This document shows positions 6,112-6,608 of a DNA stretch of 6,608 nucleotides, one piece after another. Each line of letters begins with the position of its first letter. Position 1 is the stretch's first letter. The notes beneath the pieces are model-generated. The model had not been told where the DNA came from. It was given only the letters and a program-made list of their open reading frames with translations, and made no database searches. Origin of the DNA: Bacillota bacterium (GTDB lineage: Bacteria > Bacillota > Clostridia > Peptostreptococcales > Anaerovoracaceae). Where the stretch lies: positions 1-6,608 of the forward strand of contig JAFWFF010000160.1 in assembly GCA_017515765.1 (NCBI GenBank), in the 5' to 3' direction. A program made the position numbers and the translations under genes.

Positions 6112-6608
6112 ATGAGAGTAGTTATCCAGGACGATTACGACAAAATGTGCAAATGGGCGGCGAATTACATCGCCGACAAGATAAAGAACCACAAGGAGGA
6201 CAGGCCCTTCATCCTGGGACTCCCGACAGGTTCGTCCCCGATAGGGGTATATAAGGAGCTCATCGCCAAGAACGTCGCGGGCGAGCTCTCCTTCGCGAAC
6301 GTGGTGACGTTCAACATGGACGAGTATGTGGGACTGCCCCACGAGCATGACCAGAGCTACTGGTACTTCATGCACGACAATTTCTTTGATCACCTCGTCG
6401 ACATGAAGCCCGAGAACATCAACATCCTGAACGGGATGACCGATGACCCCGAGGCAGAGTGCGCGGCCTACGAGGAGAAGATCGCTTCCTACGGCGGCAT
6501 CGACCTGTTCATGGGCGGTATCGGCGTCGACGGACACCTCGCGTTCAACGAGCCCTACACGTCGCTCAGCTCCAGGACCGGCGTCAGAGACCTGACCACC
6601 GACACCAG
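6112..6608 (+). CDS. nagB: Glucosamine-6-phosphate deaminase NagB (partial, C-terminus beyond right edge)
   Basis: This cytosolic enzyme converts glucosamine-6-phosphate and water to fructose-6-phosphate and ammonia, moving amino sugars into glycolysis. The window holds 165 complete codons of a family usually 240-270 residues long. LGLPTGSSP (35-43) is the phosphate-binding loop. TFNMDEYVGL (66-75) supplies Asp70, equivalent to the E. coli general base Asp72. GGIGVDGHLAFNEP (135-148) supplies Asp140, His142 and Glu147, equivalent to Asp141, His143 and Glu148. The sequence resembles the E. coli-type enzyme closely, including NFFDHLVDMKPENINILNG. At the position aligned with the E. coli allosteric Arg158 this protein has Gly157, so activation by GlcNAc-6-phosphate may be absent or altered. 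It has its own promoter, separate from purA-pyrG; whether nagA follows cannot be seen. Confidence 0.96.
   Translation, partial: MRVVIQDDYDKMCKWAANYIADKIKNHKEDRPFILGLPTGSSPIGVYKELIAKNVAGELSFANVVTFNMDEYVGLPHEHDQSYWYFMHDNFFDHLVDMKPENINILNGMTDDPEAECAAYEEKIASYGGIDLFMGGIGVDGHLAFNEPYTSLSSRTGVRDLTTDT

Noticed and set aside
5860..6537. Minus-strand open frame of 225 codons across the pyrG end and nagB start
   Set aside because: It spans two real genes, their terminator and a promoter in antisense. Its length follows from absence of stops in GC-rich DNA.

Overview
The window looks like a chromosomal segment from an anaerobic member of the Bacillota, most likely class Clostridia (a gut- or rumen-type lineage). 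This is inferred from four things: strong AGGAGG-type ribosome binding sites before every gene, AT-rich intergenic promoters with consensus TATAAT boxes, a PurA carrying an active-site variant that I recall from Clostridia, and GC-rich coding DNA that still uses AUA and AGG codons freely. No mobile element, CRISPR array, tRNA or rRNA is visible.

Layout. Bases 1-2856 (minus strand) are one uninterrupted reading frame that runs off the left edge, with 952 codons visible. It encodes a large membrane protein with two successive extracellular Cache-like sensor modules, each bracketed by transmembrane helices. These are followed by the start of a small-conductance mechanosensitive (MscS-type) channel whose pore helix is cut by the window edge. 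Bases 2857-3123 form a divergent intergenic region. It holds a good promoter for the channel gene, centred on a perfect 21-bp AT palindrome, two small inverted repeats in the channel-gene leader, and a weaker candidate promoter for purA. On the plus strand follow purA (3124-4401) and, 21 bases later, pyrG (4423-6039), almost certainly one transcription unit. A hairpin terminator overlapping the pyrG stop codon is interleaved with a near-consensus promoter for nagB (6112 to the right edge, partial).

Function. PurA makes adenylosuccinate from IMP, aspartate and GTP. PyrG makes CTP from UTP, glutamine and ATP, with GTP as the usual allosteric activator. The pair therefore feeds the adenine and cytosine pools, and both enzymes respond to GTP. 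NagB deaminates glucosamine-6-phosphate to fructose-6-phosphate and ammonia and has its own promoter. The most unusual object is the Cache-Cache-MscS protein. It suggests a channel whose opening could be set by an extracellular ligand as well as, or instead of, membrane tension. That function is inferred from architecture only.
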